A stretch of 64,000 bases of DNA, taken from NCBI GenBank assembly GCA_949357655.1, contig CASHTG010000004.1, positions 1,157,051 through 1,221,050 on the forward strand. Reading direction: 5' to 3'. Position numbers and translations under genes: made by a program. The stretch is from Parascedosporium putredinis. Its lineage: Eukaryota > Ascomycota > Sordariomycetes > Microascales > Microascaceae. Shown piece after piece: positions 35,251 to 46,795 of the stretch (positions within the stretch are counted from its first letter, which is position 1; the number at the start of each line of letters is the position of its first letter). The notes beneath the pieces were generated by a model. It ran no database searches. It was not told the DNA's origin and was given only the letters and a program-made list of their open reading frames with translations.

Positions 35251-36722
35251 TTAGTCCCCTTTAGCGAATTCCAGATCTTCCGTGATGCTCGAGAATCGCG
35301 CTTTGAAAAGATCAAGAAAATAGTTCGACCTCCCGACCCACGGACCTGAGTCACCACATTTGGGAAGAGCATTGGCTGCCTCTTTCACGTAGGTCGAGTT
35401 TAAATTCCACAGCGGCACAGGCTGTATAGAGGCAGGTATTCTTGGGGTAGCGCTGGTTAAAGACTTGCTATCCATGTGCCTGAGAAGGCGGCATAAAGTC
35501 TGGGCAGATGTCTCAGCACCGAGCGTCCAGGATGCATTGACGTAACCAATCATGAAAGCCAAGTTTGGAATATCCTGGAATAGTACGCTGCGCCATGCGT
35601 AGCGGTCGGCGAGGTCGACTGCCTTGCCCGCCACCGAAAATTGAATTCTGCCTCCCAAGCCGAGCTTCAGGCCGGTCGCAGTGACAATGATGTCAGCACC
35701 CAGTCTGCTTCCTGATGCGAGGACGATGGAATCCTCAGTTATCGTCTCCACTTCTCCAGTGGAAATGTCTGCTTTCCCATTCCTGATCGCTTCGAAAAAG
35801 TCGCCATTTGGCGTGAAACACAGACGCTGGTCCCACGGACGGTAACTCGGTTGAAAATGAGGGTCTACCGAAACACTACCGGGTAGTTGCCTCCCCACCT
35901 GTTTTAGCAGAGAAGAGCGGGCCTTATTCGGAAAAGCCCTGCAGAGATAGTAGATGATGGCGGTGGTGGCGATGAACATCAGACGTGTCAGCTTAAACCC
36001 CCACGATTTCGGGAGTATTCGGTGTAAAGAGAGTTATTCGTCGCATTGTCAATCGATAAAATATAGGTTGGACTACGTTGTAGCATTGTGGTGGACCTCG
36101 CTACCTTCGCGATATTAGGAAGGAGTGTGATGGCCGTCGCACCACTGCCAATGATCACAACCCGTTTGCCGGCCATGTCCAAGTTGTCGGGCCAAAATTG
36201 AGGATGCACAACCTGGCCCCTGAAATTAGACAGTCCCGGGATATTTGGCTGTAGAGGCTCTTTGTAATCGTAGTACCCACTGCCTAGGACAAGGAATCGG
36301 GCCTCCATTTCGAGCCTTCGGCCATTCGTCTCAACTTCTAGCGCCCACGCCTGACTTTCAGGTCGCCAGTTGGCGGTCTTGGCTTCATGCTGGAAGTGTA
36401 TATTGGAGTAGATTCCGGCTTCGGCTGCAGACTCGGCGAGGTACCGTGCAATAGATTCTCCATCAGCAATCGCTCGATCCTCAGTCCAGGGGCGCCAGGC
36501 AAACCCGAAGGACTGCAAATCTGTATCCGATCGGATTCCGGGATATCGAAAGAGATCCCATGTTCCACCTATCTTGTCTCGCCCCTCTATAATTGCGTAT
36601 CGAAGGTTTGGTAGCTGATTTTGAAGGTGAAAGGCCGTATTGATGCCGGAGATACCAGCACCTATTATGACCACATCATATGCTCCTCGTGGTGGAGTTG
36701 GTGCGTTGCTGAGAGGGAACAT
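35251..36722 (-). CDS. Flavin monooxygenase, Baeyer-Villiger type, one frame break
   Basis: FAD/NADPH-dependent oxygenase. The start MFPLSNAPTPPRGAYDVVII runs into the FAD-binding GAGISG, then KIGGTWDLFRYPGIRSDTD. The segment FRGQVVHPQFWPD fits the Baeyer-Villiger fingerprint FxGxxxHxxxW(P/D). The second Rossmann motif VVIIGSGATA binds NADPH. The frame breaks at RNRGGLS; one G added at the C5 35998-36002 (minus strand G5) gives GFKLTRLMF and continues through RLCFTPNGDFFEAIRNGKAD and ADIIVTATGLKL to a stop at 35251. The protein is about 490 residues, typical of fungal members. It inserts oxygen into ketones to give esters or lactones. It is divergent from the amidohydrolase with a 690-base shared promoter. 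Confidence 0.88.
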
Positions 36723-37411
36723 CGTATGAGTAGAGTACAAATTCGAATTTTACGTAGTCAAAAAATGTGAAAACGGTCGTGGATCTCCGGACTTCAAGGG
36801 CGATTATTGTGAGGACTGTCTTAGTTGCGGTAAATCTCCATTTTGAGCAGCTGGCATCATGCCAAACTGCCGAGGTCATAGTGCCATCGTAGTATACGGC
36901 GGTCTTCATCAGCGCATCGATATCCGCATCTAGTCTGTCTCGATAATGTTGGCTTAGGCGAACCCGTCAGGATTCTGGATTTCCTTGACTAACCTGCGTC
37001 ACTTGATGATGTGCGGATCCACTTCCGGCCAGGGCCGTTAGCGAGGACACTCTCAGGATGCAGTTCCAGCTCACGGGTCGATACCCGGACCGCGGAAAAA
37101 GTGCAGTTTATTCACTTGAAAAGAGATTCAGTCTTGAAATGGCCCCCATAGTCCGGGTTAGGCGGGGAAGTGGGTAGGCGAGAAGACTTGCTGCCCACTT
37201 CAATCCGGATCTAGATGCGAAAGGGGAACTCTACCTAAACCTCCACCAGCTTCAAAGTCCTAGACTTGAGGTAAGGATAAAGGCGCGGCCTTTTCCAATG
37301 TTTTGGGAATTAGATACAACTAATATCCAAGATTTCGAATTAGCATCAAAAGATCGAATCCCTCAGAAATCTGACTTCACACACTTGACAATTCTCACTT
37401 CGATAGCAAAT
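36723..37411. promoter_or_regulatory. Shared bidirectional promoter, monooxygenase / amidohydrolase
   Basis: The two starts are back to back with 689 bases between them. GC-rich patches with several CCG/CGG triplets cluster at 37020-37170. This arrangement is common for co-regulated fungal pathway genes. Confidence 0.5.
37074..37087. promoter_or_regulatory. Candidate Zn2Cys6 operator CGG-N8-CCG
   Basis: The sequence CGGGTCGATACCCG is an inverted pair of CGG half-sites with eight bases between. Zn2Cys6 dimers bind inverted CGG triplets with a fixed spacer. It is centred about 330 bases from the amidohydrolase start. Which regulator would use it is unknown. Confidence 0.35.
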
Positions 37412-38418
37412 ATGGCTAACAGAATCGACGTTCACCACCACTTCGTGCCCGACTTCTACGCCGAAGGTAATTATTATGGCTCCAATCCGATATAGTACTC
37501 GTCCGCGTTCTTACTTAGATATCTATAGCTGTTATAAGCTCCGGCGGAGACCCATCGGGATGGGAGGTCCCTAAGTGGAGTCCAGTCACTGATGATGGTG
37601 TGCACGCCAAATTCGGTATCTCCACCACTATTCTCTCACTTACTGCTCCTGGAGCATGCATCCTCAAGGACCCCCAAGCTGTGGCCACGCTTGCCCGCAA
37701 GACCAATGAGTATGCCGCGAAGCTCCGGGATGAGAACCCAAAGAAGTACGGCTTCCTGGCCGCGCTACCCAACATCATGGATAAGGAGCTCGCCCTCGCC
37801 GAGATAGCCTATGCCCTTGACGTTCTCAAAGCCGATGGAGTTACATTATTTACGAGGTATGGCCCGGGCAACCACTACCTCGGTCACCCGGATTTCAAGG
37901 ACATTTGGGCTGAATTGAATCGTCGATCCGCTGTCATCCTGGTGCATCCCACCCACCCTGTGGACACGAGCCAAGTGAGCAATTTGTCCCAGCCTGTCAT
38001 TCGATACCCCATGGAGACCACGACCACGGCTTTGGACATGCTTGTGAATAAAACCGTTCGCAATAACCCCAACTGCAAGATCATCTTATCGCATGCTGGG
38101 GGAACCCTCCCATTCCTCATCAGCCGTCCGGCAAGCATCCTTCCCAAGGGCCAAGAGGAACTGGACGCCTTTTGGGATGATGCCCGCAGTTTCTATTACG
38201 ACACGGCGGTGGCCGGGAGTGAAAATGTGCTTCGGATTCTAGAGAGATTTGCGAAGCCGGGCCACATCCTGTATGGCAGCGACGCTCCTTATGCACATGA
38301 CGGCATCATCGAGTTTCATACTACGCGCCTTGACGCTTACAAATTTGAGGACCCAGGCCTGATTACTCAGATCAACAGGGATAATGCTTTAGCTCTTTTC
38401 CCGCGGCTTAGGGAGTAG
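37412..38418 (+). CDS. Amidohydrolase-2 family decarboxylase (6-methylsalicylate-decarboxylase-like)
   Basis: Metal-dependent (beta/alpha)8 enzyme of the ACMSD/amidohydrolase-2 group (PF04909), whose fungal members decarboxylate aromatic acids without oxygen. Exon 1 is MANRIDVHHHFVPDFYAEG, with the metal-binding HxH. An intron (donor GTAATT at about 37467, acceptor CTATAG near 37528) joins in phase to AVISSGGDPSGWEVPKWSP. Later blocks are GVTLFTRYG, VILVHPTHP (active-site His), KIILSHAGGTLPFL (metal-ligand His) and HILYGSDAPYA (metal-binding Asp). About 313 residues, full length, with no frame break even across a G5 run near 38098. It resembles the decarboxylases of the patulin and yanuthone pathways in overall pattern. 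The true substrate is not known, so no symbol is given. Confidence 0.9.
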
Positions 38419-38839
38419 AGTGTGTGGAGAGTGGATTATATAGGCAGACCGCTGGTTAACGGCGGAATATACAGCAGTATTACTTCAATCATATTATCCC
38501 ATTGCTACCCTGTAGTTTAGGGACCATATTTAGTGTGGAGTCCTCCGTAGACTAGTAGTATTGTCGACGTCTATTGCCTTCGCATCTTCTATTACAAGCG
38601 ACTAAACATGGCCATGTAGAACGAGTCAAGAATAGACCAACTTAACAAGTCCATCTATGTAAAGAGCTAGGTCCTTCTCATCAATGAGGCTCATCTATGT
38701 AAAAATGTTGCACATTGACGTAGCGGATCCTGGGCCTCCTTCCGGGGGTCTAATTTTAGAACCTCTCTTCCGTCACTTATAACGTCCACGGATCTATGAA
38801 AGCCCCATAGCTAACGAATAATCAAGGACCTTGTTGTTC

Positions 38840-39275
38840 AGCTATCCAATCTCGCTTGCAGTATCCACGGCTAGAATTTGAGATAACGCGAGGGCCTGTG
38901 CTGCAAACATAGCCGAGAGCCCTACAGCTCCCATGCCGAGAATCAATGTTGCTTGCGGGTGGTGGGCGAATAGGGTTGAGGACCGATCCGGTTAGACAAC
39001 CACACGGCAGTGGGGCCATATACATGAACTGTAGGTTTTTGAATCTTCAGGGAGGTCGATTTTTACGATCCATCGCTAGGCTAGGTGACCAGGGCGTACG
39101 CACCGAGTGGCGACTGCCCAAAAATTGACCGTGAACAGCCGTGCCGTCTCGCAGGGTTATTGGAAATTTCGCATCTAGGGATTTTCGCGCGGTGTTGATG
39201 AAGTTGGTCTCTGTTATATGCGGGCAGCGCGGAGGTGGCCTTTCAAACAAGCTCTACAGCAGCGGCAGGAGTGGA
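38840..39275 (-). pseudogene. Relic of a zinc-dependent alcohol dehydrogenase
   Basis: Pieces of a medium-chain ADH are readable on the minus strand in changing frames. A structural-zinc-like CRCCRACLKGH lies near 39270. FPITLRDGTAVHGQF appears around 39150, then a PCGCLTGS block near 39020. The coenzyme Rossmann segment LILGMGAVGLSAMFAAQALA with SQILAVDTASE near 38930-38850 is followed by an in-frame stop. The N-terminal catalytic-zinc region and the C-terminal part are not found. Unlike other broken genes in the window, this one has stops and missing domains, so it is a true relic. Confidence 0.65.
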
Positions 39276-41227
39276 AAGAAAGAAGGGGGTACACTGGACC
39301 TAGGATGGCATCCACACAATTTGGCCTCTCGGCGTATTAGACCACATAATCGATACTACGGGCGTTGCACCTCTTCTCGAGGCATCAATTAAGACACTCG
39401 CTTACGACGGGACTCTGGCCCTGGTTGGAGTACCTCGACCCACAGCGACCCTTCAAGTCAGCGCATCAGATCTCCTTCTATCGTGGAAGCTGTTGAAGTG
39501 GGTTTTACCCTATAAATATCACATATTCCGGTATAAGAATATGGGTAATATTATCCTATTTTTGCACTTGGTCTAGTGGTTCACACCGTCTGAGAGAAGC
39601 GAGTCATCGGTGTGATTGAAGGGCAAGAAAATCCACAAGAGGTAAGTTCTCTATATCGATCGAGAGGGGCTTTCTCTACATGCTTATACGTGACTAATAG
39701 CTCATACCTTAGATTGTGTCACTCTACTGACAGGGTAAATTTCCAATCGACCAGGTATCGCGCTGCTCCCCTGCTGAAAGCCTTGACAAGGCAATCTATA
39801 ATCTCGAAACTGGGAAGGTAGGCATAAACTAAAGTGATAGAGAACGCAAATTTCTAGAGACTAACAATTTAGGCTGACAAGCCTATCTTATCGTGGGATA
39901 CCGTCACTTCACCCCGTCTTAGCAGCTAAGGGGTCTCATATTATATTATCGCCAGGCGCATCCTGACGTAAGTGTCATGAAAGGCATCCTCAGTCATCCG
40001 AATCAAATCCTTGAAATTTATCTAGAGATTTACTCGGGATCGTGGTATCACTAAAATACAATGGCGCCAAGAGTTTATCGTCCTGGGGACCTCCTCTCTT
40101 AGGACATGACGACCTATTTACCGCGAAGCTGCAAGGAAACGACGAATCACGTCATACTCGTGCCACGAGTAATGATTTAGGGTTGGGCATGTAATAAACA
40201 CAGGACTCTGTTGTGAGGTGAGCGCCGGCCTGTGGATGGATGATGGAGCAATTGCATTCGCGCCACCACCACGACTAGACAGCACGAGAATCGACACGTC
40301 GAGACGCATATTCCGAAATCCTGTGGCTCTGATATTCTGCAATCCTTTACATAATGTATGAAAACTAAATCTCCCTGTCGAACTGGCCGTTGCTCTCTCA
40401 AATAAGTGTTAGCTTCTGACAATACGAATCACACGTTCGCTTTGCGTGCGCCAGTCCTGCTACATGCGCCTGTCAGCTTCTTCAAGCCTCGTAATTTCCT
40501 TCATGTTCCCGCGCATGCATGTTGGGCTCGAGCTCCCGTCGAGGCCCCGCCTCCCCAAAGGTGCCCCGTGCTAAATCTCGGCGGCCACAAAGGTCTCGAA
40601 GTGGGAGTGAAGAGGCATTACCGAGGTACATGACGCGCTGTAAGATTTGGTATCATTTGTCAAAGAGCTTTTTGCTTTCACGAACCAACTCAACAGAAGC
40701 CGCGAAGTGACACTTTCCACAGAAATTAGCGTTGCCGCCAGCTCGACGCGGGGTCATTCACCGACCCCTCCCCTGAGGACCACGGACGGTGATTGTGGCT
40801 GAACCCTTGGCAGGGGTCAGCTGAATGTGGCCCACCCTCATGAACGAGGATATGACCCCATCAAGACCCGTAATTCCGCCCCCTTAAGGTTGAATTCCGC
40901 TGGTTCTGCGAGCAGGCCACTTGGAGTGCCCGGTTAGCGCGGAGTCAAGACCACATCTCATTGGCGAGCGTCCATCCACCGACTTCTGTAATCTTAGAAG
41001 CTGCAGCATCACCTCGCATTCCTCTGGCGCTTGCAGGGGTCGCCTTCCGTTTGATTTTGTAAATTAAAGGCGTTTGCATTCTTTTATAACCATGGTGTGA
41101 CTATGAGATATAACTTTAACAATCGACTCCCACGCTTGCTCGTTTCGAAGCGTTCCCCGGGCAGCGACTCTCTCCTTCTTTTCTTTTGTGAACTCATTCT
41201 TCCTTAAGCCTCCAAGTCTAGCTTACC
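39276..41227. other. Intergenic region, promoter of the CBM-like protein at its end
   Basis: About 1.9 kb without a supported gene. Near the right end TTTTATAACC at 41081-41090, about 140 bases before the next start, may be its TATA element, followed by a pyrimidine-rich leader. Confidence 0.45.
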
Positions 41228-42516
41228 ATGGCTCTCCAAAGACTTGTCATCGCTGTCCTCTCCGCTACCGCGTTTGTTGGAGCTAATGCTCTCATCGTAC
41301 CGCGATGTGAGACCAATCAGCCGACTAGTACCGTCATAGCCTCCTCGGAGGAACCCCTGTGTGCACTAATCTTGTCGATAACTACAGCTTCGAAGAAGAG
41401 GGTACCGGTTGGACTATTGCCACTGGCACCATCAAGGCTGGCGATCTATCCATTCCCGCGCAGCATGAGGATAGCTACGTGTATGTTGGACCCTCTGCGC
41501 TCTACCTATTACACGGCCATAAACTAATATACACTGTAACAGAGAGTTAAAATTGTACCGTTGGGCGACGTGGGGATATATACGGCAAACGCTTACCTCC
41601 CTAGAGATAGGCAAGTCTTATAAGCTCAAGTTTCATTATGCTTTAGGACAAACGCAATTGGTCAATGTCCCTGGTTGTAAGATTTCCATCAGGCTCAGCA
41701 GCACTGGCGTTGGCGCCGAGATCCCCTAGCTTTCCAGACACCCGGGATATACACCGAGGTTGAGAGGACTCTTGTCCCCACGGTTGTAAATCCCCTGCTC
41801 GAAGTCTGGGCGCTTTGTAATCCCGCGCTCCCCGCGGATGTTGATGTGCTCCTTGATAACTTCTCCATCGTCGAGGATCCGTGTGTCAATGAGCCAACTC
41901 CTACACCTACGCCTACGCCTACGCCTACGCCTACCGATATCCCCATAACTAGCTCCTTGCCGGCCACGTCGACGGCTGCGGAGGCCGTCTGCACCAACCG
42001 CATCTTGAACCCCAGTTTCGAGAATGGCGTAGGTGGTAAGGATCACTGGACCGTTCCGTCCGGCGCCTGGGTCCAGGGGATCGATGGTGCCCAAACACCA
42101 TATGACGGTAACGGCTATATGTAGGCTACCCCTTCAAAATATGGGTAATATATAAGAGGCTAATTCTATATGTCTATAGGTTTGTTACCCTTCCAAGTGG
42201 CTGGACGGCGGCCTTCACTCAGACCTTGTCCAATGTCGAGATTGGTGAGACCTATCTTCTGGATCTCCAGTATGCTCTCGGTACTTTCCAGAACTTCCTC
42301 ATCAACAAGTGCACTTTCACAATCTATCTTGACGGTATACAACAAGGAGCGACTATCACTCCTACCCCGGGGCCGGTTTCACAATGGACTTCGGTGGTGA
42401 GAAGCATAACGGTCACAAACTCTGCCCCTGTATTATCAGTCTCGAGCTCGTGTAATGGTGGCCAGGTCAACTTCATGTTTGACGGCTTCTCGCTCGTTGA
42501 GGAGGCGTGTTTATGA
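41228..42516 (+). CDS. Secreted protein with two CBM4/9-like modules and a Pro-Thr linker, two frame breaks
   Basis: MALQRLVIAVLSATAFVGANA is a signal peptide. Module 1 begins VCTNLVDNYSFEEEGTGWTI (after one C added at the C4 41354-41357), the usual opening of fungal CenC-type carbohydrate-binding-like modules. An intron (about 41480-41540, acceptor AACAG) follows, then SLEIGKSYKLKFHYALGQ. One more C at 41723-41726 leads to QTPGIYTEVERTLVP and ADVDVLLDNFSIVEDPC. A (Pro-Thr)n linker encoded by a hexanucleotide repeat joins module 2, which opens AVCTNRILNPSFENGVGG. Module 2 has an intron at about 42122-42180 and ends VNFMFDGFSLVEEACL. Each module starts with a CTN and closes with a Cys, suggesting one disulfide per module. 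Extracellular; probably binds polysaccharide or a glycosylated surface. No catalytic domain is present. Confidence 0.82.
41894..41935 (+). repeat. Coding hexanucleotide repeat (Pro-Thr linker)
   Basis: About seven copies of a CCTACG-type hexamer encode alternating Pro and Thr between the two modules. Near-identity of the last copies suggests length variation by slippage, changing linker length without breaking frame. Confidence 0.75.
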
Positions 42517-45360
42517 TGGTGAAGCCCATAGTATAAGTGGCGGTGGATAAAAAGCACCTGTTTTCCATAGCTCCTGACTGGCCACCGCATATATATTCTA
42601 GATTAACTCAATCGACTATTCGTATTTTCATCGTCTAAACTAAACGCGATGATAAGGAAAATAGCTGACCAAGGCTCAAGCTACTCAGCTGCGCCTATTA
42701 TACTCATAGTGAAAAGATGCCTCATCATAGAGGTATAGATATTGTCAGCGTGATCTAACCCCCGCAGCCTTAGCACTCCTGGTATACTGAGTTGTATGCT
42801 ATTTTCCCAATCGGTTATACCGTCTCATCTCGGTAAGCATATCTTGATATACTCTTTACCTACACCTTAGCTGCCACCCAGAATGGTGTTTACAATACCA
42901 GAATAGCACGGGGAGGATTCGCTATGTAAGCTGAGATATTTAGTTTATCAAAGCTGAAAATTGGTGAATCAGAAACTCCCAGTAAGAAGGTAGCTCGAAG
43001 CAAGGCTTTACACCCGTTTCGAGCTATAGAGCCAAATATACATTGAATTTTCAGCACGTGACTACACAGTATCAGGGTAGGCTGAACGAATGCCAACACT
43101 AACAGAGTCATCAATGGATAGATACCTCCCCGGCGGATGATCAACCCCGTAGTTTCTCCTTACCTCATCATGGCCTATTTTGTCCTTCCTTCAAAACTCG
43201 GCATTATTTTCTCGTGCGAATAGTTGCCCTGTTATTTCATCTGACCTCGTTTCGGCAACTAGCAGGAGCCCACGTCCCAGTTGCGCCAACGTCGTCGGCA
43301 GATCTTGCGTCCGGCTAACACCCCAAACCAGCATGTCCCACTAAGGGTCACAGCGCACCGCAGCGAGACCCGTGGCTATTCCCGAACTCTTATCTAATAT
43401 CGGGAAGCAGGTTTGATTAGGCCAGCTAACTTTATAATTTATGCCACCTTGTTTGTTTTGTATTTTTAGTGACGCTCCTCTTTTATATTCCCTCGGCCGA
43501 TTATCTGGACTTGCCTAAAGAAACTAATTTCTGTACTGTCTTTCTGTTACCAACAGAAATACTAACAAAGAACTCTATATAATTGTCTTAAGTATAAGGC
43601 GTCGACACGTAGATGTCTATGGATCGACACGTAGATGTCTATGGATTACCATGCTACGTTTAGGGGTAGCAATATGTGCTGTGGACGCTGCTACGTACAC
43701 AGCCCGGCCGATTCTCCAATTAGGATCTGGCTTTAAAGAGTTTCAGTATGGTGAAACTCTTGGCACTGCGATATAATGAAGGCGTAGCTCGCGAACTGCC
43801 ATTCCTAGTTGGATGGATCGTCGGTTACCGACGCTTGAGCAGTACCTGCTCAACCCCTTTCGACAACTGCCGGAGGCTATACACTACCCCATCGCCCTGG
43901 CCTAGACTGATGTCCGCGGGCTTGATGTGGAACTCTCTGCTGGGCTCGCGAACCGCAAGACGCTCACCGTGCAGGAGGTATACGGTGCGATAGGCTCCTG
44001 GGGACATTAAATTATCAATCCTTGCTCACCAGCTTAAGAGCAGTTGACACTTTCGTTTCTGACCATGTATCAATGCCGGCGCGGTGGGGTGAGCAGGTAA
44101 GGGGTGTTGATCTATCTATTTAGAAGTAGTTCGGTGAGTGATTCCTCACTTAAGGTGAAGCCGCCAAATCTTCCCGATATATATTCGCAGCTTGGCTGTG
44201 GCATACAACGCGCAGGAGATCCTGGTTCCATACTAGGACGGTAAATATTGCTACATTGCTTGCTAGGCCTTTGGCATAATGATACGTTGCGGTAGAGGTG
44301 ATGCCGAAAACAGTACTAGAATCTAGCAAATATACTTATTAGGGTTTTCGCATACATATAGAGTGGAAAAAAATGATAGGAGTGAGGAAAACGGTGAGCT
44401 ATTTGAGTATTAGTTAACACTGTAAAAGAGCTAGCGGACCATGTATCCTTGAGGAATTGTGGTGGGTTATCCTTCGCCATGCGATAGCGCAACTGGCAAC
44501 TGCCGTCACTTCCCGCCTCGTATTGTCCTCGATAGTAGATATGCTTCAGTTTCCGGACGTGACGGGTGAGTATCGAACGTGAAGGAATTAGGTGAGGCGG
44601 CCCACAGTCTGTTAAGATATATGTCACAGTGCTATGTGCTGTATAAAGAACTACGAGCTTAGAGGTCGGTCTACCTGATTCTATGAAGCTTCTTCTTATT
44701 AGCTACTTGAACGTGACCGCACTCCCCGTGGTATAATAGTCTCAAATGATGCGACCTTAAAGCTAAGAGTCTTCACGGGGAAGGGCACAATAAGGAATAC
44801 GACACAAACGTAAGCTTCCCAGCTTTTTTATGAAACTGTTAAGAGGTTAAGTTTTTCCAGTGTGTGGAAATGTAAAAGCTAACTACCGGGCAAAAATTCC
44901 CCACGACTTTCCTTGCTCGCCCTGCCCAGCATCTGCTTAGTCAAAAGGGATTGTAACTGTGCTGAAGGAGACGTGATCGTGGGGAGATTAGGCTTGTTGA
45001 ACGCTGGCTAATATTTGATCATTTACTGATCTCAGGGGGTCCGTGCCTGAACCGAGGAAAGGGAAGGAAGCGCATGTTTTGCGGCTCTAGATCCGCCAAT
45101 AAACCCTAGGCCAACCCACGGGACCACATCCGCTCGCGTTTCCTTGAACTAGTGCTAGCCGGAACCATGGATCGAGCCTCTGGAGGGATCAAGGTAGGGG
45201 TAGTACCGTAAGGGTGAAATATGTAGATGGCGAAAGATTGCACGTCATCTTTTGACCCTCGCACTTCTTATTCATCTTACTTCGACCAAAAGCGCCGGCG
45301 CATTTGTTGTTCGCAATCTTTTCATTTCTTTCAACTAGTACCCAGCCGAGCCCTTAGAAA
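42517..45360. other. Gene-free AT-rich stretch upstream of the SDR
   Basis: 2.8 kb with no supported gene. A possible coding relic at 43810-43990 (EQYLLNPFRQLPEAIHYPIA in one frame, then a stop) is too short to assign. The last 300 bases are presumably the SDR promoter, with a pyrimidine-rich leader just before 45361. Confidence 0.45.
43602..43645. repeat. Perfect 22-bp tandem duplication
   Basis: Two identical 22-base units, beginning TCGACACGTAGATGTC, lie head to tail at 43602-43623 and 43624-43645 in otherwise non-repetitive AT-rich DNA. Confidence 0.8.
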
Positions 45361-46314
45361 ATGGCATCGAACCTACTCCTCGGCCGCATCGCTATTGTGA
45401 CTGGTGCCGCCTCCGGCCTGGGCCGCGCCACTGCGTTAGCTTTTGCAAAGCAAGGCGCTGCTGTCGTCTGCGCCGACCAGAAGGCGTCCCAGTCTCATCA
45501 GCCTGCTACTCATCAACTGATCATTAACATGGGTGGTAGAGGCATATTCGCCGAGACGGATGTTTCTGACAGTGGAAGTATGGAAGCCCTTGTGCGTAAG
45601 GCAGTCAAGGAATACGGCCGACTCGACATGTAAGTTGGGTGGTGAAAAGCGGCTTCAAGCCCTTAAACTTCCACATATACGTGCAGTTCCGATTAACCAG
45701 TCTCCTTGGTAGTATGGTGAATAATGCTGGGATTGCCTCAGAAGCAGCGCATCCACGTCCTGTATGGGAGACGACGGAAGCGGATTTTGATGACACGCAT
45801 CGGGTGAACGTTCGAGGCACCTTCCTCGGATGCAAGTATGCCGGAGCACAGATGATTCGTCAAGTGAGACAAACGGATCATCAGCGAGCCGGCACGATAA
45901 TTAATGTCGGGTCTGTCCTTGGGGTTCTCGGCTTCACCGGAACCCCGGCATATGCCTCTACAAAAGGGGCCGTAATTGCCATGACGCGGGCTGCAGCGAT
46001 GGATTTTGCGCCTCACTATATTCATTGCAATTCTATACTCCCCGGCTGTAAGTAAGAGTAAGCTCATTTGCTCTTGAATAGACCGCTGAATCTTTCGACC
46101 AAACTATTTAGTCACCCGCACTCCTATGATATCCTCGATGACGGAGAATACCGAGACAGAAAGCTATATGGCTGGGTGTCATCCATTTAATCGGCTTGGT
46201 GAACCAGAAGAGATCGCAGACACAGCTGTGTTCCTGGCGAGCGACATGTCTAAGGGAATAACGGGGGTTAACCTCTCAGTGGATGGTGGGCTCCACGCTC
46301 AACTGAGGCTTTGA
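45361..46314 (+). CDS. Short-chain dehydrogenase/reductase, intact
   Basis: NAD(P)-dependent classical SDR, complete in three exons. MASNLLLGRIAIVTGAASGL contains the TGxxxGLG cofactor motif, and VVCADQKAS follows at the second strand. Intron 1 (donor GTAAGT near 45630, acceptor GGTAG near 45713) joins RLDI to MVNNAG. Catalytic residues are the Ser of INVGSVLG and the YASTK motif. Intron 2 (donor GTAAGT near 46049, acceptor ATTTAG near 46112) joins PG to FTRTPM. The C-terminus is GVNLSVDGGLHAQLRL. About 270 residues, normal length. No frame break occurs although a G5 run lies at about 46263-46267. It is followed 480 bases later by a Zn2Cys6 regulator on the same strand. Substrate unknown. Confidence 0.92.
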
Positions 46315-46795
46315 AATGGTTGCGAACTGTATATAATTACCGTGTAGTCTTGGTAGCAAATCTTTGTTTCAATCTTCCCACCCATACGAACAAGCGAGAA
46401 CTCTTTTGAGGTAGTGGCTTCCTTCACACATCGGTGCTGAGCGTAATAAATAGCGTGACTTTGTGAATCTCCTGCGGCCAGGCTCATCACATAATATGAG
46501 ACGATCGCTTCCGGATTGAGCTAAGAGTACGTTTACCAATGAGAGGCGCATCCAATAGCTTGTTCCCGAAGTGGCTCCTCCAAATCCTTCGAAAGCAAGT
46601 CCCCACACAGCCGGGGAAAGGGGAAAGAATGCGGGGAGTCACCTGACGACGTTGGTGGTTCCGGGTTATTGGGCTTTGGTAAATTCCCCACCTTACATTA
46701 TCCAACCACCCTCTTGACCATCCTCGAACCCACCTCTCGCCGATGTTACACGGGACTCTCTTTTGTAATTATCTATATTATGCGGCCGTGACACC
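46315..46795. promoter_or_regulatory. Promoter region of the second Zn2Cys6 regulator
   Basis: 480 bases without a gene. It contains the SDR 3' flank and the regulator promoter, with no defined site. Confidence 0.4.

Noticed and set aside
43748..44007. Possible relic gene with coding-like text (EQYLLNPFRQLPEAIHYPIA) and an opposing minus-strand frame
   Set aside because: Only about 60 residues, interrupted by a stop, no recognised family, and both strands look equally open.
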